A stretch of 64,000 bases of DNA from Davidsoniella eucalypti (Eukaryota; Ascomycota; Sordariomycetes; Microascales; Ceratocystidaceae), in the NCBI GenBank assembly GCA_004009845.1, contig RMBW01000139.1, positions 1 through 64,000 on the forward strand, in the 5' to 3' direction. The position numbers were made by a program, and so were the translations under genes. Positions 49,340 through 62,799 of this stretch are shown here, one piece after another. How positions within the stretch are numbered: position 1 is the first letter of the stretch; each line of letters starts with the position of its first letter. The notes under the pieces were generated by a model that saw only the letters and a program-made list of their open reading frames with translations, was not told the DNA's origin and searched no databases.

Positions 49340-51057
49340 GATGAGAGAGAGTGTAGAGATGGGTTAGAGAGAAAGAGAAGATATGAGGCTTTGATCACTG
49401 GAGATATCAGACAATATCAGGTGAGAGGAAGAAGTTGGAAGACAGAAAACTGAAAAAAATCGCAAAAACGGCGATGGCGAATGGCGAATAGGATTGCGGG
49501 AGGGAAAACGGGATGCGCTAGCCAGAGTTTTTATACAGTTTTATTATAGCTTGACTCCAGAGACGGAGAGAGGCAACACTAAGACTAAGAAGTAAGGGTA
49601 AAGGTAGAGAAGAATGGAGAGGTGATGATGGCACGAGAGATATTAAGCCCAGAGTCGGTTTATAGACGGTTCCTGGACGACTTCTTATATATCCTGTTCC
49701 TGTCTTTCGTTATGAGTTGTGATGTCGGCGATCTCAGCCGGCTTAAGGTTGCCGTAGGAAATGCTATAGTACGTACCAAAACACCAAAAATTGCTCGAAT
49801 TGCCCAGACTGCCGAAAACAGCACCCTCCCTCGGCTTTTGGAGGGGCATTAGGGTCTACGGTTACATTGATGTGACTGACTCCCCTCCCAAACTGTGGGG
49901 CCGACTGCAGTGAGGCTTGACTCGGACCGCCCAAGCTTCAAGAGCCTCGTAATAGAGTCGCTTAGTAGATTCGAAGCGGGAAAGTATCGGCGTGAGAGCA
50001 GCAGACAACACATGTAGGAGTCAACAAATGCATGTACAAAGACCGGCGCTAGACTGGACCTCAATGCCTCAGGCGGCATCTCGTGATCTTGAATCAGCAG
50101 ACTATTCCAGGTTTTCGTGCCTACAGCTTGAAACAGCCCTGGATTCTTGGTCTAGCTGGCCGTGACTCGGCGCGGAGGTCCTGGTTCGGGGCAGCCCCGC
50201 AATGTCTAGTTAGTTGAGTAAAGTAACTTGTAGAAGAAGAACTGCAATAATGTCAGACAGCCCCCCCAAAAAACCACCCTAGACTCAAGAGTCACAGCCC
50301 TCTAGCTGACGTGCTTGCAGAATTGTAACCAGGCCGCTGCCGCCCAAGTTCCCACGTCGCACTATTGCAGCTACCTGGCTTTTTTTCTCGGCTTCGTGAT
50401 CCTTCTTACATGTGTACATGGGTGACCATGGCTTCCTTGCCACTCCTTCATCTTCATGCTCAGTTTCTGCTCTCTCTTGTTCTTGTCAGCTCTACGGCGG
50501 CTCTTCCATTTGTCTCTGGTCATTTTTGTATACAGAGCAGCAAAATAAGCTCGCGAATACCTAAAGGGAGGGATGCCTTCGGTCAACCTTTGACTCAGAT
50601 GCTCGCACCTAGCCAAGAAAGCGGAACCAATGTATACAAAAGCGGGCTCAAACCCTTGTAACCAGGGTTTTATAGATCGATTCCGTCATCGGCTTTTGAC
50701 TAATATCTCAAATGTCCAGCGCCGCTCTCAAGATGAGCAATTGCTCTTGTATAGCAGGTGTAAGACGGAAAGCACGGTTCTATAGGAAAACAAATGATTA
50801 TAGTAAACAGTTCCTCTATCATAAGCATACCGTCTTCTTTATATTATCCGTCCCAGTCAGCTTCTACTGATATTACAGACTAACTACATTATCAACTATA
50901 TCTTTCTGCCAAAGTTAGCTTTCGTCATAGATTTTGTACCCTCTTTTTTTTCCCTACTATACCCAGTCTTGTATTAGTTTTCTTCTAACTTCTACCACGA
51001 AGTCACCTACTACTCTATATTTGATATCCAAGTCCCAACTAGATCTTCTCATACACA
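49340..51057. promoter_or_regulatory. Shared upstream region of the divergent serine-synthesis genes, with Gcn4/CPC1 core cluster
   Basis: Seven copies of the hexamer TGACTC (either strand): 49552-49557, 49877-49882, 49918-49923, 50018-50023 (-), 50163-50168, 50289-50294 (-) and 50591-50596, the last extended to TGACTCA. Chance expectation for 1718 bp on both strands is about 0.8. TGA(C/G)TCA is the Gcn4/CPC1 site; TGACTC is its core. No gene is seen. A GAGGGGCATTAGGGT word at 49841-49855 repeats at 35520. An inverted repeat AACCCT..AGGGTT lies at 50651-50669. Confidence 0.5.
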
Positions 51058-52375
51058 ATGCCTTCTCGTTCAGAAATCAACTACTTCGGCGCCGGTCCCG
51101 CCCTGCTACCCACCGATGTCCTCGAGGATGCCTCGCAAGCCCTTCTCAACTACCAGAACACCGGCCTGGGCATTGCCGAGCACTCCCACCGCTCCGCCTA
51201 TGCCAGCAATATCCTCAACGACGCCAAGGCCAACCTGACCGAGTACCTCGGCATCCCCGACGGCTACGAGATTCTCTTCATGCAGGGAGGCGGTACCGGC
51301 GAGTTTGCCGCCACCACTTACAACTTGGTCGGCAACTGGGTTGTGCGCAAGAAAGCCGCGCTCAAGGCACAGCTGGGCGCTGGAAAGGAAGCCGAGGTTC
51401 TAGCTGCCTTGAAAAAGGCTGTTGCTGAGGAGCTTAAGCTGGATTATCTCGTCACCGGCGCCTGGTCTGACAAAGCCGCCCAGGAAGCCGCGAGACTTCT
51501 AGGCCCCGAGTTTGTGAATGTTGCTGCTGACTCGCGGACTTCCAACAACGGCAAGTTTGGCATTATTCCCGCTGAGTCGGAGTGGAAGCTATCAGAGAAG
51601 GCGGCTTTTGTCTACTACTGCGACAACGAGACTGTCGATGGTGTCGAGTTCCCTACGCTCCCCAAGGTGCTAGAGCCGAAGGCTGATGGCTCGGGTCCTA
51701 TTGTCATCGCTGATATGTCCTCCAACATCCTGTCGCGCCGTGTGCCCGTTCAGAACTTCTCAGTCATCTTCTTCGGTGCCCAGAAGAACCTAGGTGCTGC
51801 TGGTGTCACTGGTGTTATCATCAAGAAGGAGCTTCTAGCCCAGCCTGCTCCTAGCCTCATGCGCCAGCTTGGTCTTCCAATTTGCCCCATCGTCTTCTCC
51901 TACGAGGCTATGGCTAAGAACAACTCTCTTTACAACACCCTGAGCATCTTTGAGTAAGTTTTCATATATTCTGGCTATTTATCCTACATTACTAACATGA
52001 GTTTCTAGTGTCTACATCTGCGGACAGGTTCTTAAGAAGTTGCTTCAGGCCTTCCCTACCAAGGCTGCCGGCCAGGAAGAACTTGCTGCCAAGAAGGCTG
52101 CTCTCATCTACGCTGCCCTGGATGCTCATTCCGATGTATACCGCGTAGTTCCCGACAAGTCCGTCCGCTCGCGCATGAACATTTGCTTCCGTGTCTCCAA
52201 GAACGGAGACACTGATGCTACCGAAGCTGCCTTCCTAAATCAGGCTACCAGACTGGGCTTGACTGGTCTGAAGGGCCACCGCAGTGTTGGTGGTATCCGT
52301 GCCAGCAACTACAACTCCATCTCATTGGAAGGTGCTGAGAAGCTGGCCAAGTTTATCAACGGTTTTGCTGCTTAA
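51058..52375 (+). CDS. SER1: Phosphoserine aminotransferase
   Basis: Two exons, 51058-51953 and 52009-52375, give 420 residues. The PLP enzyme converts phosphohydroxypyruvate and glutamate to phosphoserine, the step after phosphoglycerate dehydrogenase. Evidence: INYFGAGPALLPTDVLEDA at the start, MQGGGTGEFAA (PLP phosphate pocket), YYCDNETVDGVEF, VIADMSSNILSR with the PLP Asp, and FFGAQKNLGAAGVTGV with the Schiff-base Lys. The C-terminus KGHRSVGGIRASNYNSI binds substrate phosphate. The single 55-nt intron splits the Asp codon in SIFDVYICG. It is divergent from the phosphoglycerate dehydrogenase gene, so consecutive pathway enzymes are neighbours. Codon use is biased to C-ending codons, suggesting good expression. 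Confidence 0.96.
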
Positions 52376-54602
52376 AATTGCGTCGTGTTTGGAACGAGTG
52401 ATGGTTAAAAAAAAACTAATACTAATAATACAAAAATAGAATATAAATGGTTGAGTACTTGATTTATGAAATTGCTAGTGTCAAGATTCTATCACACCAT
52501 ATACAGTACAAGCCCTTACTAGTCTTAGTGATATATCAGATATTCTTCTATCCGGAATAGTCCCTACTTCAATCCTTGTTAACAGGACAACAACGCCAAA
52601 AGTTTTTAGTCAAGACTATGTTTAGCCTAAGGTTTATCATAAGCCAACTATGAGTAGCCGTAGTACTTTATTCGGCAACAAGACCGCTTGTTCTAGACTT
52701 TGCATATTGGCAATAACTTGCGAATATACTATATGTAGTTATCGCATCGTAAGACAAAAGGATGAATATTAGTTGTACAGACATACGTAGTTGTATGGTC
52801 ATATAAGGAAGACAAAAGGGGAAACAATCATAGATGTAGCTGTAATCAGAAAATACAGTGGCCAAAACAAGAAACTGCGTTTTTTGCCCCAACAATCTCC
52901 AAATGCCTGGATGGGTAGCATCCCTACAAAATGGCATCATGATAACATAGAAACGCAACTACAGATAACTATGTACAATACTGTTTATATATATATATAT
53001 ATATATATACAATAGTGAGCATGTAGTTGCATATATAGCAATCAGTTACCTTTTGATTGGGGAATACTAGTTGAAACATTATAAACCAAACAAAACATAT
53101 TGGAAGATCCAACAAATATTAAATAGCAAACGCTGCGATGGAAGCCGGGGGGCTCTGCGGGTGGGATTTTGTCTTCAATAAGCCCCCCCCCCCCTTCCAA
53201 GTCTTCCTGGCAGAGAGAGAAATGCTTATATATCTTAGAGCGGTATATCGGTTGTTTATTCGGCCAGTTAGTATCAAAGCCTACATACACATAATGACTG
53301 TAGTATCTCGCTCAGCTGCGCTTTGAGCGCATTCTTTTGTCCACCGCCATTTTGTAGTAGCCAAGAGAAGATGCATATATTCCTAATATCACTAAATACA
53401 TACTTGTAACAACTATGGCCGGTTTCTATAGCCATTGCTATCAATTTCTTCCGGCATTCGTTCACCGACAGAACATTTCATCTTCTCCATTCTTTAGCTA
53501 ACTAACTGGTCAGTGTTTTTCTTTTTTCTTTCCTTTTTCCGTCTCTTTCTGCATTCGTCGCAGTTACCCCAACCCACCCAACAATTAATTCCCATCCAAT
53601 CATCGTATCCCTTGAAGAATCAAAGAGTATCCCATCATCACCCAATCAACCGTTATTCTAAGTATTTGAGTCTGCAGCTCAACCTTCACTATAACCTGAT
53701 TCTCGTCTTTGGGGCACTTGTCCTTTGAATTACCCGAGAATTGTGTGGTGTTACATATGTAGGTGATGTAATCTTAGTATAACTAGTAGTATTATATAAG
53801 AGTCTTTAGACGCTCTGGTGGAAAAATGGTCTAAATGATTAGTTAACTAGATAAAAAAACAAATATCAAATATCAAACATGACAGAAAAACATGGAAAAA
53901 AAACATCTTAACAATCTCCTTGACATCTCCAACAAAAGACTTCTTTGAGGAGTGATCTGATATAGCCTTATGCAGATTCCCTTGTGCTAATACCCCTTGC
54001 CGGGTTTAGCAAATCCATAGGCTACTGCTATCTTTCAAATTTGCCATTGGTAGGGAGAAAAGAAAAAGAAAACAGAGACGGAGACATTAGTAACCAACCA
54101 CACAAGTAGCGCATGCACTCAACAGCTCATTGAGCACTATAAGGGAACCATAAGCCATATCCCTATATAGTACAGATAAATAAACAGACAGACAGACAGA
54201 TAAACAAACAGGACGGGATTATTTCAATGTTTTTTTTTGGTTTAGTTTCTTGAGTCATTGCTTTTGGAAGAAGAGGCAAGCGTGGGAATGCAAACACAGA
54301 TCTAGAGAGATGGACCACCCAGTAGAAGGTGGCCCAGAAAATGAAAAGACGAGGCATCTAGTAGAGAGTTGTTGAAGCAAGGAAGAGGGAGGGGGAGGAT
54401 AGGGAGATAGTAGACAAGATAGAAGATAGGTAGAGACGACTCGACACTGGTGACAGTAGAACAAAAAAATATGAAAAGAAAATATGATAAAACGGGGGAA
54501 TATTTGATGTCTCTCACAAGACCAATAATAGCGAGTCATGTTGATTGATCGAAGAAAGAAAAAAAGATAAACAAAAACAAGAAATATGCAGAAACAAACA
54601 GC
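52376..54602. other. Intergenic, simple repeats only
   Basis: No gene recognised between the convergent aminotransferase and NAP1 genes. It has a TA run at about 52985-53009, a C12 tract at 53183-53194, and a CAGA run near 54184-54200. The part after 54150 is probably the NAP1 3' untranslated region. Confidence 0.45.
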
Positions 54603-56541
54603 TTAAGACTGCTTGCACTCAGCAGCCTCCTGCTTAGGCTTGCCAGTACCGTCCTATAAGAGATATTGTTAGTGCTTAGTTCGTGGATTATAAGGAGAAG
54701 AAAAGAAATCTTGGTGTACTTACGTCATCATCAGACTCGTCTTCTTCATCGTGGTCATCGCTGAGATCGTCCTCATCCTCATCATCCTCGTCCTCAAACT
54801 CGCCCTCAAGCTCATCGTCATCCATCTCCTCGTAGGCCAGAGCCTCACCGGTAAACCAGTCGATGGCACGGGGAATCAGCTTCTCCTTTACATCCTCACC
54901 CAGCTGGTAGTCAAGCTCGAGACGGGCCTCAATCTCCTCGTCCAGGTCATCCTCGTCGTCCTCGTCACCGGTGGGGGGGACGGGGGGAGTGAAGAAGTTG
55001 AAGAAGGAGTCGGTAGGGACGGTCTTCTTTACTATACGGGTCTGCTTGGTGTCTATGAGAGGATGTTGTGTTAGAATAGAGGATAGAAATAGAAAGTTTG
55101 GGGACTAGATTTAGATTTGCAAGCTTACTCTTGTTACGCTGCTTCTTGCTCTCGACACGGACAGTCAGGTCCTTATCGGCCTTCCACTCGATCTTATCGC
55201 CCTCGGCGTGGTCGTAAATGAAGTCACCGCCGTAGCCGGACTCAGCCTGGTAGTAGTAGGTCTTGGTGATGGTCTTGTTGGTGAAGAACTCGTTCTCGGC
55301 GAACTCGAAGATCAGGCAGAAACCAGGCTTCTCGAGGTACTCCATGCGCACATCGATCAGGTGCTTGAGGGCGGCCTCGTCACGCTCGGTGATCATCTCA
55401 GCGAGGGAGATGTGGTTCTTCATGGCCGACAGCCAGAACTCCGGGATACCCTTGATATCCTCGCCGGCGGACTCGTTCTTCTTCTCCTCGTCCTTGGCAT
55501 CGGCCATCTCCTCGTCCTCCTCCTCTTCACCGGCCTTGACCTCCTCCTCGGTGGGCTCACCAGCGCCGTTGATGATCTCGGCACGTTTGGTGTACAGGGG
55601 AGAGAACTTGGCGAAGTACTTCTTCTCCAGTTCAAGGACCTCCTCCTGGAACTGGGCCTCCAGCTTGGAGTGCTCCTGCTGGATGCCCTTGAGACCGGCG
55701 ACACGTCTGCGGACGGAAGCAGGCAGGGACTCGATGTAGCCGGAGGGGCGGCCGACCAGAGAGCCGAGGCGACCCTGGATCATGTTGATAAGCTGGGGGT
55801 TCTGAGCGAAAATGGACTTGGCGACGTTGGCCTCCTCTGAGATGATTAAGAAATGTTTGTTAGCGGGGCGGTCGAAGAGGGGCATATGCGTGGAGAGAGA
55901 AAAAGAGAAAAACTAACCTTCCATGATGCTGTCGACGCCGGGTTGCTGGGCGTGAGAAGAGATGGGAGCGGCGGTTAGAGGGGTGTTCTGAGGGGTACTA
56001 GACATTGAGATAGTTAGTGACGGAGCGAGTAGAAGTATGTAAACTGATAATCTAGTAAAAATCTGTCGTGGGTTCTGCTTTGTACGCGGATATCGCCATG
56101 ATATTCATATTCCGGGCTGCCTGTGGTGAGAGTAGCAGTAGCATTGATACAAACAACCATCGGATGACCAGACAGGGCGGACTAGTCGCAAGAACAAACA
56201 CGGCAGAAGGCAATCTGAAGTTCATCCTGACGTTCATTTGGAACGAAGCAAGAAGATAATCCACGTTGTCCAACATTGTGTGCGGCATCGGCGGTTGTTG
56301 CTGCAGCTGGTGTTGTTGCCAGTGATTGATAGACAGGCAAACAGGCAAGCTAACAAACACATGCAGCAACAGAAACAACAGCAAAAAGGCAAACGAAAAC
56401 CCGGACAATGGATGCTGTGCTGCAAGCAGAAACGCAGAGGCTGATTTGTATAGAGGGAGGCAAAAAATCAGTCACAGGACGAAGAAGCACTTACGGTGCC
56501 ACGGTAGCGTCGAGACGCTTGCTGCGAATAGGCTCCGCCAT
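54603..56541 (-). CDS. NAP1: Nucleosome assembly protein Nap1
   Basis: Five exons on the minus strand: 56495-56541, 55918-55997, 55129-55836, 54724-55052 and 54603-54653, giving 404 residues. Nap1 is a histone H2A-H2B chaperone and importer. Evidence: dimerisation helix region SKLEAQFQEEVLELEKKYF, then KYFAKFSPLYTKRAEIING, IPEFWLSAMKNHISLAEMI, FEFAENEFFTNKTITKTYYY, the nuclear-export/import region around KKQRNKNTKQTR, and FFNFFTPPVPP. The tail is long and acidic (Asp/Glu over about 60 residues), ending EAAECKQS, where a CaaX-like box is not evident. Exon 1 encodes MAEPIRSKRLDATVAP. Intron 1 is 497 nt, unusually long for this window. Exon phases agree throughout. Confidence 0.94.
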
Positions 56542-58124
56542 TGTGTCTGAAGTGGTGATGGGTGGTTTTTGGGTGGTGATAGGAGAGTCGTCGGTGGGAA
56601 AAAGAGAAGAAAGAAGAAAAGTAAAGGAGGAAAAAGAAATCGAGAGGGGATGATGGATGGAAGTCGGGCTGGTTTTTTTTTTGTTTTTGGTTGAGAAGGG
56701 TTGAGGGAGACGGAAGGATTAACGCCAGTAAATAATAGCTAAGAGAGAGAGTTATAGTGAAAGAAATTTTTATAGCGAAATTCTAGTTCCGGCAAAAAAA
56801 CTGAACGATTATTTTGCAGGCCAAGTGGCAGAAGATAGGGTGGGGATATGACAGTAGGCACGAAATAAATAGTGTGTAGAAGACACTATGTAAACATTCC
56901 TGATAGGCAGTAAACACTGTAGATTCGTCTTGTCACAGGCAGAAAAAAATGAAAGAAAAAAATGAAAGAAAAAAAGAGTGCCGTGTAGACCGCTTTCGAA
57001 AAACCCGCTATATCACAACTACGTCTAGCTAAAAGCATACATACAAACTGACGGAAGCAGACAGCGTCGATATTCAGTGGCTGTGGCTCTAAACTCCACC
57101 GGAAATCCCAACCAACAAAGAGCTCTGCTGCCTGCTTTTTTCTTCTGGTGGGATGACCCAGGCCGGGAAAAACGCTGTAGAAGTAAAAGGGCCTGTTGAG
57201 TAGTATTGATACCCGGTACGCGGGGCATTATAGCTGCTGGCGTCACACAAGCCAGCGGTGACAAGTACCAGTACTTGGTGTGGCTAGTCATATAAGCACT
57301 TAGCTGACCGTCTTTCTTACTCCGGTATGTGAATATCTCGCGGGGGTCTAGTGGGGACGTCGAAGCACTTTAGCGATAGCCCCGTTATTGCGATAAACTG
57401 CCCATAAGGGTTAGCTATGCCGCCGACAAGCACAAGGGTTACGATACCTTTTGCACTGCTCTTTTTTTTCTGGGGCTTTGTTTTGATTGCTGTTCCAGCA
57501 CCCATGTCTGATTTATTATCTCTATTTTCTATTATTTTTAGCTTTTGTTGCAGGTCGAAGAATGGAAGTTAGAGCCTCTTTTTTTGCGCCGTCAGACCCA
57601 AATCTATTTTTGTTTTATTTTAAATTTCTTGACTTTGTTTTCGTTATCGCGAGTCCTTAAGAAGGCTTTCTCAACCCTTTTTCGTCTTCATTACGGCCGC
57701 GTTAAACCCGTCTAGGGCTCTAATTTCTATACTCCTCGAATTCTTGACGTCATTCCGAGCTACGAAATAGCTCGATTACTTTGGTATCCTAATTCGAGAT
57801 ATTCTGTCTTACTAGCGCGTGCCACACTTTTGTTCCTAATTCAACATTGCGCTCTTTATCAATTTATTTTTTCAGCATTCAGTATCCTTTGCTTCTGCCC
57901 GTGTTTAGTCACGAAGATCTTGTTCCTATTTATCGATTTTTCTGTCATCAGCTCTGGTACCATTCCAAGCTGTATCGAGCAGGACATACTATACGATACT
58001 CATAAACACCAGCTGGACCTGGTTTTAGTATAAAGCAGACATACCATTCCCATACTATTCACAGCATACGCCAATATATTCCCGTCTCGGCCTTCCTTGA
58101 CATTCCGTCCTTCGCGTCCTTACC
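56542..58124. other. Divergent upstream region of NAP1 and the P5B ATPase; no gene seen
   Basis: Short frames only. CATAAGGGTTAGCTA at 57403-57417 recurs exactly upstream of FAP7 (36549-36563), followed by a second AAGGGTTAC at 57433-57441. The T-rich tract at 57590-57640 lies on the ATPase side. Confidence 0.4.
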
Positions 58125-61100
58125 ATGGACAACAACGATCTGGACGACCTAGACGATCTGCGGCGTGACAGCCGCAGTTACGATCAAACCAATGCTCGCC
58201 AAAGCTTCTATACATTGGGGAATAATCACAGCCATGCTAGTGTCTTCGAGGAAATGGCCCAAAACGAGGTAGGAAGCATGTGTCCACACGATACAAACAA
58301 ATACAGCTTAACTAACCCTATATCTCCCACCTCCAGGTCTTTGCTGGTCCAATCGCCGAGTCTCTTCCTTCCAGTGTTTCTGCCTTCTCACATCGCATGA
58401 ACCGCCGTCCATCTACCAACAGCTTCGCATATTTCCAAAACGACGATGCCGATTTCTACGACGAAAACGCCTCAGCTGAGTATGATCAGTACCCCGTTAT
58501 CGACGACGACGACGACCTAGATGATATGCGCTCCAGCCATATCTTCAGCCACCAGCACGACGGAGCCCGCGACGACGACGACGATTCCATACGAAGTCCA
58601 TCTATCGAGTCTGCACCACGAGCTAGCGATGAGTTCTCCATCGGACCTCGTAGATCGTCGAATCTCTCACGTAGTTCAGTGCACGATAGGCTCTTGCGAC
58701 GTAGTAGTACGACGACCATGGGCAGTGGTGCTGGCCGCGAGGGGGGGAGACATAGCCAGAAGATCTACATGACCAATGAGGATCTAACTATCGTCATTGC
58801 TGGCTTCAAGACGACATCGCTGCGTACTGCGATTTACGCCACGCTGTGTATCATGACGTTTGGTGTTGCCTTTCTCATCATGCACTGGATCCCCAGATAC
58901 AAGGTCTTCATACTTGGAACTCCGGCACCGCTTAGAGAGAGCGATTGGGTCGTAGTTGAGAACCAATGGGGCGAGGTGAGCATTGTTGGCATCAACAAAC
59001 GACACTATGGCCGCCAGCTATCCACTATATTCGGTTCTCCGCACAAGAACAGGATGTTCCACGACGATGACCTTGATCTGGACCCCATTGTCGAAGAGCT
59101 TCGCGAACTTACATATCGCTACGTGGTTTTCTTCTTCCACCCGCAACGCGACAAGTTCGTCCTGTTTTCTGGGTGGAAAGACCCTGAATGGACCGATCTC
59201 CAGGTAGCGCGCATAGGAATCAGCAGCGAGGAACGAAGTGCCAGAGAGCAAGTATTCGGACTCAACTTGATATCGATCGAGATGAAGTCGATTCCGCAGC
59301 TCCTCGTGGACGAAGTCTTCCACCCTTTCTACGTCTTTCAGATTCTTAGTTTACTACTCTGGTCTATGGACGAGTACTACTATTATGCCATTGCTATATC
59401 TGTCATGTCGTTGGTTAGCATAGGTGATAGCCTCCGAGAGACTAGAAATACCATGAAACGTCTTCGGAAGGTCAGTATCTTCGACTGCGATGTCCGTGTG
59501 CTACGCAATGGTTTCTGGAGATACGCGAACTCCAGCGATCTTGTGCCTGGAGATGTATACGAGGTCTGCGACCCTAAGCTCAGTCTTATCCCATGTGACA
59601 GTCTGCTATTGTCGGGAGACTGTATGGTCAACGAGAGCATGCTTACGGGCGAGTCTATCCCAATAACAAAGGTGCCGGCCACAAATGCTTCTCTTCGTAA
59701 CATGGACTTATCAGCAGCATCTGTGTCGAACGAGGTGACACGGCACTTCCTCTACAACGGCACCAAGATCATCCGTGCCCGCCGGCCCAATGATTCCAGA
59801 GACGGCGGAAGTGATGGCTGTCTTGCTTTGGTTTTGCGTACGGGCTTCAGCACTACAAAGGGCGCTCTTGTCCGCTCTATGCTGTTCCCTAAGCCTTCTG
59901 GTTTCAAGTTTTACCGCGATTCCTTCCGCTATATCTCCGTCATGGGATTTATTGCGCTGATAGGCTTCTGTGTGTCACTGGCCAACTTCATTCGTCTCAA
60001 GATGGCCGTTAGCGTTATCATCATCCGAGCACTTGATCTGATTACCATTGTTGTCCCGCCTGCCCTCCCGGCCACACTAAGTATTGGTACGAGCTTTGCT
60101 ATAAACAGGCTGAAGAAACACAAGATCTTCTGTATCAGTCCACAGAGAATCAACGTCGGTGGCAAGCTCGACATCATGTGCTTCGACAAGACCGGAACGT
60201 TAACAGAGGAAGGCCTCGATGTGTTAGGTGTCCGGCCCGTTTCCAAGACCTCTGATGGTTTTCTCGATCTTCAACCTCTAGCTCGAGACCTCAACTCTAG
60301 AAAGCTAGACGAAGACCAGCTGAAAACCAACCAGGCTTTACTCTTTTCTATGGCCACCTGCCACACTCTACGCGATGTTGACGGTGAGCTTGTCGGCGAT
60401 CCCTTGGAACAGAAAATGTTTGAATACACCGACTGGACGTTCGAGGAAGGGGAAAATAGAGTTGGCGAAGATGGCGATGAGCAAGCCGGCCTCACCCCAT
60501 CCATTGCTCGGCCTTCTTCGACCTTTTATACTCCGACTCCCAAGCGCGTAGAACTTGGTATTCACCGTTCTTTCGAATTCCTCTCTCAACTACGTCGTTC
60601 ATCTGTTGTTGTCAAGCACTTTGGCGAGCAATCTGGCGATATCTATGTCAAGGGAGCCCCAGAATGCATGCGTGAAATTTGCCGCCCTGAATCTTGTAGG
60701 TCACAACTATCGATATACACAAATGTCAGCTTTTAACTAACAACTTGACAGTCCCAAGCAATTATGATGAACTCCTCTCACAATATACCCACATGGGCTA
60801 CCGTGTTATCGGATGCGCTACTAAACACATCAAGAAGCTTTCTTGGGTCAAGACCCAAAAGCTCAAACGTCAAGATGTAGAGTCTGGACTTGACTTCTTG
60901 GGCTTCATCATATTTGAGAACCGACTTAAACCTACGACTAAGGGCGTTTTAGTTGAACTTCACGAAGCTAACATCACTACTGTAATGGTCACGGGCGACA
61001 ACATCTTGACTGCCATCAGTGTTGGTCGCGAGTGTACCTTGATCGACTCGACTGCTCACTGCTTTGTGCCTCGCTTTATCGAAGGCGGGCCAAGCGAAAA

Positions 61101-62418
61101 GGGCGCCAAGATCCAATGGGAGAGTATCAACAATTCGGAGCTGCGTTTAGATCCTAAGAGTCTTCTAGTAAGTTTCTAGCCTGTAGTTTATTTTTATATA
61201 TGGGTTCTTCTGCTAACATCACTTTCTACAGCCATTGCCGGTTCCCCCAACTGCTGATATCTCTTCCCCGATCGAAATCACGAGCCTTAGCAACTATACC
61301 ATTGCCGTTAGTGGCGACGTCTTCCGCTGGATCGTCGACTTTGGCAGTCGTGAAGTCCTTGAACGCATGCTTGTTCGCGGTAAAGTGTATGCACGTATGT
61401 CTCCCGACGAAAAGCACGAGCTTGTCGAGAAGCTGCAAAGTATCGACTATATGTGCGGTTTCTGCGGTGATGGTGCCAACGATTGTGGTGCTCTAAAGGC
61501 AGCCGATGTCGGCATCTCGCTGTCAGAAGCCGAGGCTTCCGTTGCTGCTCCGTTTACTTCTCGCATATTTGAGATCTCCTGTGTCCCGACGGTGATCCGT
61601 GAAGGCCGTGCCGCACTGGTAACTAGTTTTAGTTGCTTCAAGTATATGAGTCTGTACTCTGCCATCCAGTTCTGCACGGTCAGTTTTTTATATGCCAAGG
61701 CATCGAACCTTGGCGATTTCCAGTTCCTATTCATTGATCTAGCCATGATCCTTCCCATTGCTATATTTATGGGCTGGGGAGGGCCGTATGAGAAGCTATC
61801 GCGTAAGAAGCCTACTGCCAACTTGGTGTCACGAAAGGTCTTAGTGCCATTACTTGGCCAGATGGTGATTATCATTGCCTTCCAGGCCTTGATATACGTT
61901 TGTGTGCGAGAGCAATCTTGGTATATTCCGCCTGTTGTCCACCATAAGAGACCGGATATCAAGAATTCGGAAAACACATCGCTCTTCCTGATGTCTTCTT
62001 TTGAGTATATATTCATTGGAGTAGTGCTCAACGCTGGGCCTCCTTTCAGAGCTCCAGCACACAAGAATTGTAAGTCTCATTGTGATATTGCATATACAAG
62101 GTTATCAATACTAACGTGGCTGACTATCTAGGGCCGTTCCTTTTGACCATTGGAATCGCAACGCTGGCCTCTGTATACATGTTGATGACTCCTGCCCACT
62201 TTGTCAGAAAGGTTATGGAGCTTACTAAGATGAGTTTTGACTTCAGGCTGTTCATATTAGCGATGGGTCCTTTGTATCTTGCCGTGTCGATGGTATCGGA
62301 ACAGTACATTTTGGTATGGTTGTCACGTGCTATAGGCAAGGCCCAAAAGGCGATTACGAACAAGGAGAAGTCTCGCAAAAAGTATAAGGTTATCATTGAC
62401 GAGATGAAAGTCTTTTGA
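58125..62418 (+). CDS. YPK9: P5B-type ATPase (Ypk9/ATP13A2 family)
   Basis: Five exons: 58125-58268, 58337-60695, 60752-61167, 61232-62069 and 62132-62418, giving 1347 residues. The N-terminal 200 residues are acidic and Ser-rich, as in fungal Ypk9. A membrane hairpin around TAIYATLCIMTFGVAFLIMH follows. P-type ATPase motifs: LTGESIPITK (actuator), PPALPAT in TM4 (about residue 622, the P5B signature), DKTGTLT (phosphorylated Asp, about residue 665), KGAPE (nucleotide binding) and GDGANDCGALKAADVG (about residue 1051). The last exon ends in basic residues after the final TM helices. Family knowledge: Ypk9 is vacuolar and protects against metals; the animal homologue ATP13A2 exports polyamines from lysosomes. 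Polyamine transport here is inferred. All phases agree, and the catalytic motifs are intact. Confidence 0.95.
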
Positions 62419-62799
62419 GGCAAAGACATAGAAAAAGGCCTGGCTTGGGTTTGTATAGAAAGTGTATCATCATGATACCAAATATAGATAGTTACAGCAT
62501 AGACATTATTAGTAAGCGTTCATATCATTTTGGGTTGTTTTTCTTCAGCATCACGACATGTGGTTGTAAACTTGCAATAAGATGTGTGCGAATAATGAAC
62601 ATCCTGATATATATAGTGGTTTGTATAAGTCACTCTAGACTGTAGAGGAGCGTATTCTGTCTGTGGTTACATGATATTGGGATGTCTGTCTGTCTGTCTG
62701 AATCTCGGCTGTATCGAATAGCTTGGTTGTCAACGCGGATTTCGTTGATCGTAGTGATGAGTAAAGGGGCAGAGGGAGAAGAGAATTGAAGAGAAGAGT

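Noticed and set aside
50651..50669. Inverted repeat AACCCT..AGGGTT as a terminator or telomere seed
   Set aside because: Only six paired bases around a short loop and no array of telomere units; not distinguishable from chance.
62683..62702. GTCT/TCTG run after the P5B ATPase, and CAGA run at 54184-54200
   Set aside because: Ordinary short microsatellites in 3' untranslated DNA; no structure beyond simple repetition.
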